Made by a program: the position numbers and the translations under genes
Part shown: one piece after another, positions 1-6,450 of the stretch
Position numbering within the stretch: position 1 is the first letter of the stretch
How the letters are laid out: each line of letters starts with the position of its first letter
Notes under the pieces: generated by a model
The model's database searches: none
Told to the model about the DNA's origin: nothing
What the model saw: the letters and a program-made list of their open reading frames with translations, nothing else
DNA from: Flavobacteriaceae bacterium
GTDB taxonomy: Bacteria; Bacteroidota; Bacteroidia; Flavobacteriales; Flavobacteriaceae
NCBI GenBank assembly: GCA_013214425.1
Contig: JABSPN010000147.1
Coordinates: forward strand, 1-7,433
DNA: 7,433 nt
Reading direction: 5' to 3'

Positions 1-989
1 GCATTTACATTGGTAGCTTTGGAATCGTTAATGTATTGCACATTTTGAATCTTATAGACCTGTTCCAATCTATGCTCTACTCCATCAAAATTTGACAAGC
101 TTTTTCTAATCGTGTCTTTTCTGATATTAATGAGTTGGGCTACTGTTGCAGCTGCCATTGCATTTTTAATATTATGCTTTCCTTCTAATGATATGCTTGC
201 TGTTGGCATAGTAAATTCGTTTTTATTCGTTTGTACTGTTATTGTATTATCTTTTAAATAAGCTCCTTCTTTAATTGCTTCTGAAATTGAAAAGGGGAGT
301 TTCTTAGCGCTAATTTCATGTTTTGAAATCCACTCAGAAATGAGTTCATCATTGGCATCGTAGATCAGATAGTCTTCTGAAGTCTGATTCATGGTGATTC
401 TAAATTTAGAATTGACATAATTCTCCAGTTTGTACTCGTATCGATCCAGATGATCTTCAGAAATATTCATGATCACTGCGATATTAGGCCTAAACTTCTG
501 AATTCCGTCTAACTGGAAACTACTCAATTCCAAGACATAATAATCTACATCTGTCTCAGCCACTTGCTTAGCAAAACTATCTCCAATGTTACCTGCCATT
601 CCCACATTTACTTCTTCTTTCAACACATGATGCGTTAACATTGTTGTGGTAGTTTTTCCATTGCTACCTGTAATACCAATCAAAACTGCATCGGTATATT
701 GGGCTGCAAATTCGATCTCAGAAATAACCGGAATTCCATGGCTGATTAACTTCTTAACTAATGGCACTTTTTCTGGAATTCCGGGACTCTTCATCACCAG
801 ATCAGCATTTATGATTTGCTCTTCTGAATGTTTTTCTTCTTCCCATTCAATTTCAAAATGATTAAGAACGTCTTTATATTTTTCTTGTATTGTTCCTTTG
901 TCTGAAATAAATACTTCGTATCCTTGTTTTTTCCCTAAGATTGCAGTTCCTACTCCGCTTTCTCCTCCTCCTAATATGACTAATCTCAT
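1..989 (-). CDS. murD: UDP-N-acetylmuramoylalanine--D-glutamate ligase (MurD), C-terminus outside window
   Basis: Cytoplasmic Mur ligase that uses ATP to add D-glutamate to UDP-MurNAc-L-Ala. The frame is open from an ATG at 989 to the window edge and gives 329 residues of a family usually near 450, so roughly the last quarter is missing. Visible landmarks: an N-terminal Rossmann-like start with GGGESGVG (residues 7-14), SPGIP (68-72), the ATP-binding loop GSNGKTTTT (108-116, lysine 112), GNIG (133-136), ELSSFQL (154-160), NISEDHLDRY (175-184), a lysine at 195 in the place of the carbamylated lysine, EHRLE (305-309) and the MurD hallmark INDSKATN (320-327). No frameshift is seen. The start is set by the glycine-rich motif beginning at residue 7. 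There is no clear Shine-Dalgarno; the 20 bases upstream consist of degenerate heptad repeats. It follows the four-helix-bundle gene instead of directly following mraY. Confidence 0.97.
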   Translation of the reverse strand, partial: MRLVILGGGESGVGTAILGKKQGYEVFISDKGTIQEKYKDVLNHFEIEWEEEKHSEEQIINADLVMKSPGIPEKVPLVKKLISHGIPVISEIEFAAQYTDAVLIGITGSNGKTTTTMLTHHVLKEEVNVGMAGNIGDSFAKQVAETDVDYYVLELSSFQLDGIQKFRPNIAVIMNISEDHLDRYEYKLENYVNSKFRITMNQTSEDYLIYDANDELISEWISKHEISAKKLPFSISEAIKEGAYLKDNTITVQTNKNEFTMPTASISLEGKHNIKNAMAAATVAQLINIRKDTIRKSLSNFDGVEHRLEQVYKIQNVQYINDSKATNVN

Positions 990-990
990 T

Positions 991-1018
991 TCGATTTAAT
1001 ATTTAGGATTTACGATTT
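991..1018. repeat. Four degenerate tandem 7-bp repeats (plus-strand units ending in attt/gattt)
   Basis: On the plus strand the stretch reads as four consecutive 7-mers: tcgattt, aatattt, aggattt, acgattt. On the coding (minus) strand these are AAATCGT, AAATCCT, AAATATT and AAATCGA. The array fills the whole gap between the four-helix-bundle gene and murD and runs into the 3' end of the former, whose last codons and stop (TCG TAA) are part of the repeat. A further gattt unit sits just inside that gene near 1023-1028. The last ten bases (1009-1018) are the exact reverse complement of 1378-1387 on the other side of the gene. The region is AT-rich, so some similarity could be chance, but four in-register units are unlikely to be only composition. 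Confidence 0.6.
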
Positions 1019-1369
1019 TTGTGATTTTGACCACATTGTTTTCATAAATGCTACCACAATTGACAATATTTCGTTTACTTCATCTATCAATCGTTTAATT
1101 GCCACTTTATTTTTACTATTAATCTCATTCAAAACTTCTAGAAAAAATATACTCTGGTCAACTTCTTCCTGAGCTATCGTTAATTTATTTAAAAAAATTG
1201 TCTGAAACTTGGCTCTACAAGCTACTCGATAATTAGCGCCAACAGAACTAGAACATCTAATTAATTGTCTACAAAATGCATCAAACTCTCTTGACTCAGG
1301 AATTTTCTCACAAAGCCTCCAGCAATCAATTGCAAACTTTTTAGTCATATTTTTAAATTCTTCTTTCAC
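1010..1369 (-). CDS. Four helix bundle protein (S23 / 23S rRNA intervening-sequence protein family)
   Basis: A 119-residue, mostly helical protein of the family called four helix bundle protein, S23 or IVP-like. The family is best known from ORFs within 23S rRNA intervening sequences and is related to the Avd accessory protein of diversity-generating retroelements. Its cellular role is not established and none is assigned here. The family signature is clear: TKKFA (9-13), QLIRCSSSVGANYR (35-48) followed by ACRAKF (50-55), then an acidic segment EEVDQSIFFLEVL (68-80) and a C-terminal helix to about residue 112. There is no signal peptide or membrane segment. The start is GTG at 1369, because the MKEEFKN lead-in matches the usual N-terminus; an in-frame ATG at 1348 (residue 8) would remove it. 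The gene sits alone between mraY (25-nt gap) and murD (20-nt gap), same strand, so it is probably co-transcribed. AAATCGT-type repeats flank it on both sides, one including its stop codon, which suggests insertion as a unit. Confidence 0.9.
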   Translation of the reverse strand: MKEEFKNMTKKFAIDCWRLCEKIPESREFDAFCRQLIRCSSSVGANYRVACRAKFQTIFLNKLTIAQEEVDQSIFFLEVLNEINSKNKVAIKRLIDEVNEILSIVVAFMKTMWSKSQKS

Positions 1370-1377
1370 TAACTCTT

Positions 1378-1387
1378 AAATCGTAAA
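1378..1387. repeat. 10-bp repeat arm, perfect inverted match to 1009-1018
   Basis: The plus-strand sequence aaatcgtaaa here is the exact reverse complement of tttacgattt at 1009-1018. It lies in the 25-base gap between the mraY stop and the GTG start of the four-helix-bundle gene. The two arms therefore bracket that gene almost exactly, one just upstream of its start and one over its stop. The match does not extend in either direction. An imperfect second unit (aaacgtt) follows at 1385-1391. At 360 bases apart the arms are unlikely to act as a local hairpin; they look more like the borders of an inserted segment. Confidence 0.55.
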
Positions 1388-1394
1388 CGTTCTA

Positions 1395-2651
1395 CTACCT
1401 TAACTTCAATGTTAACACCGTCACAACTGCTAACATGACTGCTATAATCCAAAACCTGTTGACAATCTTACTTTCATGCATTCCTTTCTTCTGATAATGA
1501 TGATGCAATGGTGACATTAAAAATATTCTTCTGCCCTCTCCGTATTTTTTTCTCGTGTATTTGAAATACGTCACCTGAAGCATCACCGAAAGTGTTTCAG
1601 CAAAAAAGACCCCGCATAAAATTGGAATCAACATTTCTTTTCTTACTGCTATGGCAATTACCGCTATAATCCCTCCAATAGTCAAACTCCCTGTATCTCC
1701 CATAAATACTTGAGCAGGAAAGGTATTGTACCACAAAAACCCAACTAAGGCTCCTGCAAAAGCTGCAATAAAAATGGTCATCTCTCCCATTCTTGGGATG
1801 TACATAATATTGAGATAATCTGAAAATATGATGTTTCCTGAAATCCATGTAAACAGCCCGAGAGCAATAACGGCTATAGCGGAAGTTCCTGCTGCCAAGC
1901 CATCGATACCATCAGTTAAATTCGCTCCGTTAGAAACTGCCGTGATGATAAAAATGACAATTGGTATAAAGATTAACCAGGCCCATTTCTTGTAATCATC
2001 TCCCAAAAAGGATAAGATATCGGCATAATCAAACTCGTTATTTTTTAGAAATGGTATGGTTGTCTTTGTTGATTTTTCTTCTTTCTTAAATTCTTTAACT
2101 ACAGGATTTTGAAAAAGTATCATGTTATTTTCAGAAGTAACCACTCCTGTAGAAATTTCCTGAGGAACTTGTTCTCTTATAGTTACATCTGGATGAAAAT
2201 AAAGTACCGATCCAACAATCAAACCTAAACCTACCTGCCCTAGAACCTTAAACTTTCCTTTTAAACCCGCTTTATCGTTTTTAAATTTTTTGATATAATC
2301 ATCTATAAAACCAATGGTTCCCATCCAGAGTGTGGTAACGATTAGTAAGATGACATAGACATTATCAAGCTTAGCGAACAACAACACTGGTATTAATGTC
2401 GCTAAAATGATAATGATTCCTCCCATAGTTGGAGTACCGGCTTTTTGTGCTTGACCTTCAAGCCCTAAATCACGAACAGTTTCTCCAATTTGTTTCTTGT
2501 TTAAGAATGCAATAATCTTTTTACCGAATACCATCGATACTAACAATGAAAAGATCACTGCCATAGCTGATCTGAATGTAATAAATTGAAAAACACTGGC
2601 TCCTGTGAGCTGATAGTTTTGTTCTAAGTATTCGAATAAATAGTATAACAT
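1395..2651 (-). CDS. mraY: Phospho-N-acetylmuramoyl-pentapeptide-transferase (MraY, lipid I synthase)
   Basis: Integral membrane enzyme that transfers phospho-MurNAc-pentapeptide from UDP to undecaprenyl phosphate, forming lipid I on the cytoplasmic face. The 418 residues contain all expected motifs: AGTPTMGG (71-78), the aspartate pair DDYIKK (117-122), NLTDGIDGLAAG (244-255), FMGDTGSLTIGG (316-327) with the third acidic residue at 319, and SPLHHHYQKKG (380-390) with the triple histidine. About ten hydrophobic segments are visible, the first near 22-42 and the last near 399-416. It is longer than the roughly 360-residue E. coli enzyme, mainly because of a hydrophilic stretch at about 153-222 between the fourth and fifth membrane segments, predicted to be outside the cytoplasm. 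The start is ATG at 2651, 21 nt after the murE stop; the stop is TAG. The upstream AAAGAAAAA is only a weak ribosome-binding candidate. Confidence 0.98.
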   Translation of the reverse strand: MLYYLFEYLEQNYQLTGASVFQFITFRSAMAVIFSLLVSMVFGKKIIAFLNKKQIGETVRDLGLEGQAQKAGTPTMGGIIIILATLIPVLLFAKLDNVYVILLIVTTLWMGTIGFIDDYIKKFKNDKAGLKGKFKVLGQVGLGLIVGSVLYFHPDVTIREQVPQEISTGVVTSENNMILFQNPVVKEFKKEEKSTKTTIPFLKNNEFDYADILSFLGDDYKKWAWLIFIPIVIFIITAVSNGANLTDGIDGLAAGTSAIAVIALGLFTWISGNIIFSDYLNIMYIPRMGEMTIFIAAFAGALVGFLWYNTFPAQVFMGDTGSLTIGGIIAVIAIAVRKEMLIPILCGVFFAETLSVMLQVTYFKYTRKKYGEGRRIFLMSPLHHHYQKKGMHESKIVNRFWIIAVMLAVVTVLTLKLR

Positions 2652-2672
2652 CTTATGTTTTTCTTTGTTAGA

Positions 2673-4136
2673 TTATTTGTTTAGCTTTTTTAATAATTCC
2701 TGAACGATTTTAAAATCATCAAAATCTGTTCTTTCACCGTTTACCTCCTGATAGGTCTCATGACCCTTTCCTGCTATTAAAATGATGTCATTTTTATTAG
2801 CCATTTGACATGCCGCTTTTATAGCTTGTTTTCTATCTAAAATTGACAATGTTTTCTTAAAGTGTTGTGGTTCTACACCCTTTTCTATATTTTCAATAAT
2901 AATTTCAGGGTCTTCTGTTCTTGGATTATCACTAGTAAATATGGCCTTCGTACTTAACACTGAAGCAATATTCCCCATTTTTGGACGCTTCGCCTTGTCA
3001 CGATCTCCTCCACAACCTACAACTGTAATCAACTCTTCGTTTCCAGTCCTTATACTATTAATTGTCTCCAATACATTTTTCAAAGCATCTGGTGTATGTG
3101 CATAATCTACAATTGCTGTTATTTTATTGTCAGAAACCAGGTATTGAAATCTTCCACTTACGCTTTCCAGCCCACTAATTAATTGTAATATTTCTAATTT
3201 CTCCAGCCCTAATTGTTCTGCTGTAGCATAAATAGCCAATATATTATAGGCATTAAAAGAGCCTATTAATTTTGCCCATACTTCATCTCCATTCAACTTT
3301 AATAACAATCCTGAAAACTGACTCTCTAAAATTTGAGCCTTATAGTCTGCATAAGATTTTAAGGCATAACTATAAATCTGAGACTTGGTATTCTGAACCA
3401 TGAACTTTCCGTTCTTATCATCTACATTTACCAACGCAAAAGCAGATTTAGGTAATTGATCAAAAAACTGTTTTTTAACGTCTCTGTATTCTTTAAATGT
3501 GTTGTGATAATCTAAATGATCATGAGTTAGATTGGTAAATATTCCACCTCTGAAAGTTAATCCCGTAGTTCTTTTTTGATGAATTCCATGAGAACTAACC
3601 TCCATAAAACAAAACTCTACTCCTTCATTTACCATTTCATCGAGGTAATGGTTTATCGTCAACGAGTCTGGAGTGGTATGAGTAGCAGTATAGAGTTTTT
3701 TATCTACCATAATCTTGACTGTAGATAATAACCCCACTTTGTATCCTGCTTTTTTGAATAAATCATACAACAAACTAGCGATCGTAGTTTTTCCATTTGT
3801 CCCTGTCACCCCTACTAACTGAAGATTATCTGATGGGGTTTCATAATAATTAGCTGCCATGTAAGCTAAGGCTTCATTAGAGTCTTTCACCTCAACATAT
3901 ACAACATGACTTTCCAATTGCTCGGGAAGTTCCTCACAGACGATTACAGAAGCTCCTTTTCCAATAGCTGTAGTGATATAATTGTGTCCATCTGCTATCA
4001 CACCACGGATGGCTACAAAAACATCCTTATCTGTTATCTTTCTTGAATCGAAAGCAACTGTGTTAATTGCTACAGATGTATCTCCAACAACAGATTCAAT
4101 ACTTACTTTATACAATATGTCTTTTAATACCCTCAT
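2673..4136 (-). CDS. murE: UDP-N-acetylmuramoyl-L-alanyl-D-glutamate--2,6-diaminopimelate ligase (MurE)
   Basis: Cytoplasmic Mur ligase that adds the third residue of the stem peptide. The 487-residue length is normal. Features in order: an N-terminal UDP-MurNAc-binding domain with FDSRKI (29-34), the ATP loop GTNGKTT (112-118, lysine 116), HTTPD (153-157), EVSSHG (179-184), TNLTHDHLDYH (201-211), a lysine at 221 in the position of the carbamylated lysine, DYAHTPDAL (344-352), GCGGDRD (374-380) and GKGHE (456-460). The amino-acid-selecting motif is DNPR (403-406), the form found in meso-diaminopimelate enzymes and not in lysine-adding ones, so the wall is inferred to be of the DAP type. The ATG at 4136 overlaps the ftsI stop in an ATGA arrangement, indicating translational coupling. 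murF, which follows murE in E. coli, is absent and mraY comes next. Confidence 0.98.
   Translation of the reverse strand: MRVLKDILYKVSIESVVGDTSVAINTVAFDSRKITDKDVFVAIRGVIADGHNYITTAIGKGASVIVCEELPEQLESHVVYVEVKDSNEALAYMAANYYETPSDNLQLVGVTGTNGKTTIASLLYDLFKKAGYKVGLLSTVKIMVDKKLYTATHTTPDSLTINHYLDEMVNEGVEFCFMEVSSHGIHQKRTTGLTFRGGIFTNLTHDHLDYHNTFKEYRDVKKQFFDQLPKSAFALVNVDDKNGKFMVQNTKSQIYSYALKSYADYKAQILESQFSGLLLKLNGDEVWAKLIGSFNAYNILAIYATAEQLGLEKLEILQLISGLESVSGRFQYLVSDNKITAIVDYAHTPDALKNVLETINSIRTGNEELITVVGCGGDRDKAKRPKMGNIASVLSTKAIFTSDNPRTEDPEIIIENIEKGVEPQHFKKTLSILDRKQAIKAACQMANKNDIILIAGKGHETYQEVNGERTDFDDFKIVQELLKKLNK
4133..4136 (-). promoter_or_regulatory. ATGA stop/start overlap of ftsI and murE
   Basis: On the minus strand ATGA holds both the murE start (ATG) and the ftsI stop (TGA). 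A four-base overlap of this type normally means that ribosomes finishing the upstream gene reinitiate on the downstream one, which ties MurE output to FtsI translation. No strong Shine-Dalgarno is seen upstream. Confidence 0.85.
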
Positions 4137-6130
4137 ATTAAATCCAACACAATTGTTTTGTTTTTTACCAGTTTTTCTCCTTTATTCAAAGACTGTCTTT
4201 TTACTTTACCAGTTCCATTGATTCTCACATTCAACCCCAAATTTTCTAACACAGAAATGGCATCCATAGCACTCATTCCTAACACACTTGGCACTGTTTT
4301 ACTCTGCGCAACATCTTCATATTTTTTATATGACTTTTCTTCCGAATCCAGTATCAAGTCATTAAAATTCACTTCATCAACAACTGGCGCATCTTTATAA
4401 ATTTTTTGAGCAATTTTCTTAAATACCGGACCTGCAACATCTGCACCATAATATCCTTTTGTTTTATTCGGTTTATGTATCACAACAATACAAGAGTATT
4501 TAGGATTATCGGCTGGGAAATAACCTGAAAAAGAGGCGATATACTCCACCGATGTCTTGTTATTTGTGCTGTAGTTTGTCTGACAAGTTCCTGTTTTACC
4601 TGCCATTGAAAATTCTTTAGAATATAAATTACTAGCCGTTCCCTTTACGACTACATTTTCCATCATCTTTTTCACCTTATCAATGGTTAACTGACTACAT
4701 ATTTTTGGATTAATCACATCTTTCTCATACAACTCAACTGTCTTGTCCCAAGACCGAATCTCTTTAACAAATCTTGGCTTCACCATTTCTCCATCATTTG
4801 CGATTGCATTGTAATAAGTTAAGGTTTGCAATGGTGTTAACGAAACCCCATAACCATAAGCCATCCAAGGCAAAGAAATACCCGACCAATCCCGTTGATC
4901 GGGATGAGGAATCTTAGGTTCTCCTTCGCCTTTAATTTTTATCCCGAGTTTATCACCGACGTTCATTTTGTTTAATCGCTCTACAAACTTATTAGGATTG
5001 CTTTTATATTTTTCATTGATAATTTTCACTAACCCAACATTTGAAGACACTTCAAATGCTCTCGCTGCTGAAATTTTCCCATATCCACCTCTCCTCGAAT
5101 CTCTCACCTTATATTTTCCGTAGAAAGTCAATTCACCTCCAGTAGTATTGACTACATAATTAGTATCAATCACTTTATCTTCTAAAGCCGCAACCATAGC
5201 CATCAACTTGAAGGTCGATCCTGGTTCATGAGACTCTCCAACAGCATAATTTAATCGTTCGTAATACTTACCACTTCTACTTCTTCCTAGATTCGCGATG
5301 GCCTTCACCTCACCTGTTTTTGTCTCCATTACAATAACACTTCCATGATCTGCCTCGTAACTTTCTAATTGTTCTAATAGTGCGTGGTGGGCTATATCTT
5401 GGATGTTTACATTTATGGTGGTAATTAAATCATATCCATCTTGTGGTTCAACTTCATTCTCATCATTAATAGGCTTCCATTGCCCTTTAGCAATTTTTTG
5501 TTTTAATCGCTCTCCGTTTTTACCTTTTAAATATTCGATATAGGCACCTTCGATACCCGGTCGTGTAAAGTTTCCTCGCCCGTCACTTCTTTCATAACCA
5601 ATAGTTCTGTGGGCAATCCCGCCAATTGGATGCTCTCTTACAGTTCTTTGCTCGACGATAATCCCGCCTTTAAAAGCCCCTAAATTGAATAATGGAAACT
5701 CTTTAATTTTACTATAATCAGAATACCTTAAATCTCTTGCGATTAATTCATAACGCTTTTTTTTCTTCCTGGCGATTTTAAGTTTATCCTTGTAATATTT
5801 TTGTGTTTTTCCCAAAAGATTAGCTAATGACCAAGAAAGAGAATCTAAGTGTGTATCGAAATTTTCTTCGGAAACTGTAACCGCATCAAAACGTATGTCA
5901 TATTTAGAAACAGATGTCGCCAATAAACTACCATCGTCTGCATAGATATTTCCTCTATTTGGATAAATGGTATCTCGTTTAATGTTTCTTTCTTCGGCAA
6001 GTTTTCTGTAGTAATCGCCATCTGATACCTGAATCGACAACATTTTCATGACCACAGCTACAGCAAACAAAAACATCACTGCAGCAATGATATAGAGTTT
6101 AATTAATATGCTTTTTTCTGTTGTTGCCAA
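4133..6130 (-). CDS. ftsI: Division-specific class B penicillin-binding protein / transpeptidase with C-terminal PASTA domain (FtsI, PBP3-type)
   Basis: Membrane-anchored D,D-transpeptidase that cross-links septal peptidoglycan in the periplasm. The 665 residues show a short cytoplasmic tail, one membrane anchor at about 9-30, a PBP dimerisation/pedestal domain from about 55 (PNRGNIYADDGSLLA, 57-71) to 220, and a transpeptidase domain with the three active-site motifs: STFK (305-308, catalytic serine 305), SSN (362-364) and KTG (512-514). A single PASTA-like domain occupies about 612-665, starting VPSVLGMSAMDAI. The start is TTG at 6130: the in-frame codon just before it is the stop of the upstream gene, the next ATG (residue 19) falls inside the membrane anchor, and the resulting MATTEKSIL N-terminus fits flavobacterial homologues as I recall them. 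It follows the FtsL-like gene with no intervening base and overlaps murE by 4 nt. The location among division genes supports FtsI over a general elongation PBP2. Confidence 0.96.
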   Translation of the reverse strand: MATTEKSILIKLYIIAAVMFLFAVAVVMKMLSIQVSDGDYYRKLAEERNIKRDTIYPNRGNIYADDGSLLATSVSKYDIRFDAVTVSEENFDTHLDSLSWSLANLLGKTQKYYKDKLKIARKKKKRYELIARDLRYSDYSKIKEFPLFNLGAFKGGIIVEQRTVREHPIGGIAHRTIGYERSDGRGNFTRPGIEGAYIEYLKGKNGERLKQKIAKGQWKPINDENEVEPQDGYDLITTINVNIQDIAHHALLEQLESYEADHGSVIVMETKTGEVKAIANLGRSRSGKYYERLNYAVGESHEPGSTFKLMAMVAALEDKVIDTNYVVNTTGGELTFYGKYKVRDSRRGGYGKISAARAFEVSSNVGLVKIINEKYKSNPNKFVERLNKMNVGDKLGIKIKGEGEPKIPHPDQRDWSGISLPWMAYGYGVSLTPLQTLTYYNAIANDGEMVKPRFVKEIRSWDKTVELYEKDVINPKICSQLTIDKVKKMMENVVVKGTASNLYSKEFSMAGKTGTCQTNYSTNNKTSVEYIASFSGYFPADNPKYSCIVVIHKPNKTKGYYGADVAGPVFKKIAQKIYKDAPVVDEVNFNDLILDSEEKSYKKYEDVAQSKTVPSVLGMSAMDAISVLENLGLNVRINGTGKVKRQSLNKGEKLVKNKTIVLDLI
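4889..4905. repeat. Small GC-rich inverted repeat inside ftsI (6-bp stem, 5-nt loop)
   Basis: The plus strand carries atcccg, five bases (ttgat), then cgggat: a perfect 6-bp stem that is more GC-rich than its surroundings. It falls within the ftsI coding sequence, over the residues PDQRD (410-414). There is no following T-run and the reading frame is uninterrupted, so it is not a terminator. It may simply be codon content. Confidence 0.4.
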
Positions 6131-6133
6131 TTA
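6128..6133 (-). promoter_or_regulatory. Stop-to-start junction TAA|TTG between ftsL-like gene and ftsI
   Basis: The minus strand reads TAA (stop of the FtsL-like gene, 6133-6131) directly followed by TTG (start of ftsI, 6130-6128), in the same reading frame. There is no spacing for an independent ribosome-binding site apart from the end of the upstream gene, so ftsI translation probably depends on termination-reinitiation. This junction decides the ftsI start: any longer form would need to read through TAA. Confidence 0.8.
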
Positions 6134-6448
6134 CTCTACAGTTTTAACTCTTATTTTTTTAGGTGGTTCAGTAGAAGAAACCAAACCTTTTTCATTCATT
6201 TTTTTAATTACGTTAGACTCCATTTTCAGGAGCATTAATTTTGATCTTAAATCCACAAATTCCGACCTCAACTCCTTTACTTCATCATTGAGTTTCGCAA
6301 TTTCATGGACCTTCTTATCAACACTATGTGAACTCGCAATCATGATCATTGCTAAAAAAGCCACAAACAGAATAAACTTCCAATTCTTTAGTGAATCATC
6401 ACTAATTAAGAACCTTCCTTTTAATATGTCTACTGCACTTTTTTTCAT
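6131..6448 (-). CDS. ftsL: FtsL-like cell division protein
   Basis: A 105-residue bitopic membrane protein in the FtsL position between rsmH and ftsI. It has a short charged cytoplasmic tail (1-22), one membrane segment (about 23-40, KFILFVAFLAMIMIAS), then a heptad-like extracytoplasmic segment (about 43-85, rich in K/E/L, such as LNDEVKELRSEFVDLRSKL) that is probably a coiled coil, and a tail ending in PPKKIRVKTVE. FtsL proteins work with FtsB and FtsQ to recruit and activate FtsW/FtsI at the septum. Sequence conservation across phyla is poor, so the call rests on size, topology, position and a remembered match to Bacteroidota FtsL-like proteins. The ATG at 6448 is chosen; a TTG one codon upstream is possible but unnecessary. 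The ATG shares its A with the rsmH TGA (TGATG). Its own stop abuts the ftsI start. Confidence 0.88.
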   Translation of the reverse strand: MKKSAVDILKGRFLISDDSLKNWKFILFVAFLAMIMIASSHSVDKKVHEIAKLNDEVKELRSEFVDLRSKLMLLKMESNVIKKMNEKGLVSSTEPPKKIRVKTVE

Positions 6449-6450
6449 CA
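6446..6450 (-). promoter_or_regulatory. TGATG stop/start overlap of rsmH and ftsL
   Basis: The minus strand reads TGATG: the rsmH stop TGA shares one base with the ATG of the FtsL-like gene. This is a usual coupling arrangement and is the reason for preferring the ATG at 6448 over the TTG at 6451. Confidence 0.75.

Noticed and set aside
646..861. Plus-strand open frame of 71 codons
   Set aside because: It lies opposite murD, whose frame is uninterrupted and carries the ATP-loop motif here. The plus-strand product has no recognisable domain.
1..989. murD as a pseudogene, because it has no stop codon in the window
   Set aside because: The frame is open through the left edge and ends on the conserved INDSKATN motif. 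The missing part is simply outside the window.
1010..1369. 23S rRNA intervening sequence
   Set aside because: The encoded protein family occurs in such intervening sequences, but there is no rRNA sequence on either side; the flanks are mraY and murD.
1009..1387. Insertion sequence with terminal inverted repeats
   Set aside because: The 10-bp inverted arms frame a gene that is not a transposase, and no target-site duplication was found next to the arms. A repeat-bordered cassette is the most that can be said.
990..1394. Diversity-generating retroelement with an Avd protein
   Set aside because: The four-helix-bundle protein is Avd-like in general fold, but there is no reverse transcriptase, no template/variable repeat pair and no target gene in the window.
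1597..1848. Minus-strand open frame of 83 codons in another frame of mraY
   Set aside because: It overlaps the conserved MraY region with FMGDTGS and the frame of mraY is intact, so this is a shadow.
3982..4400. Plus-strand open frames at 3982-4221 and 4158-4400
   Set aside because: Both are antisense to the start of murE and the PASTA end of ftsI. They have low-complexity hydrophobic translations and no family match.
6128..6133. Broken ftsL-ftsI fusion gene caused by a nonsense mutation
   Set aside because: Both halves look full length for their families, and the fusion would have the wrong membrane topology. The TAA is a genuine gene boundary.
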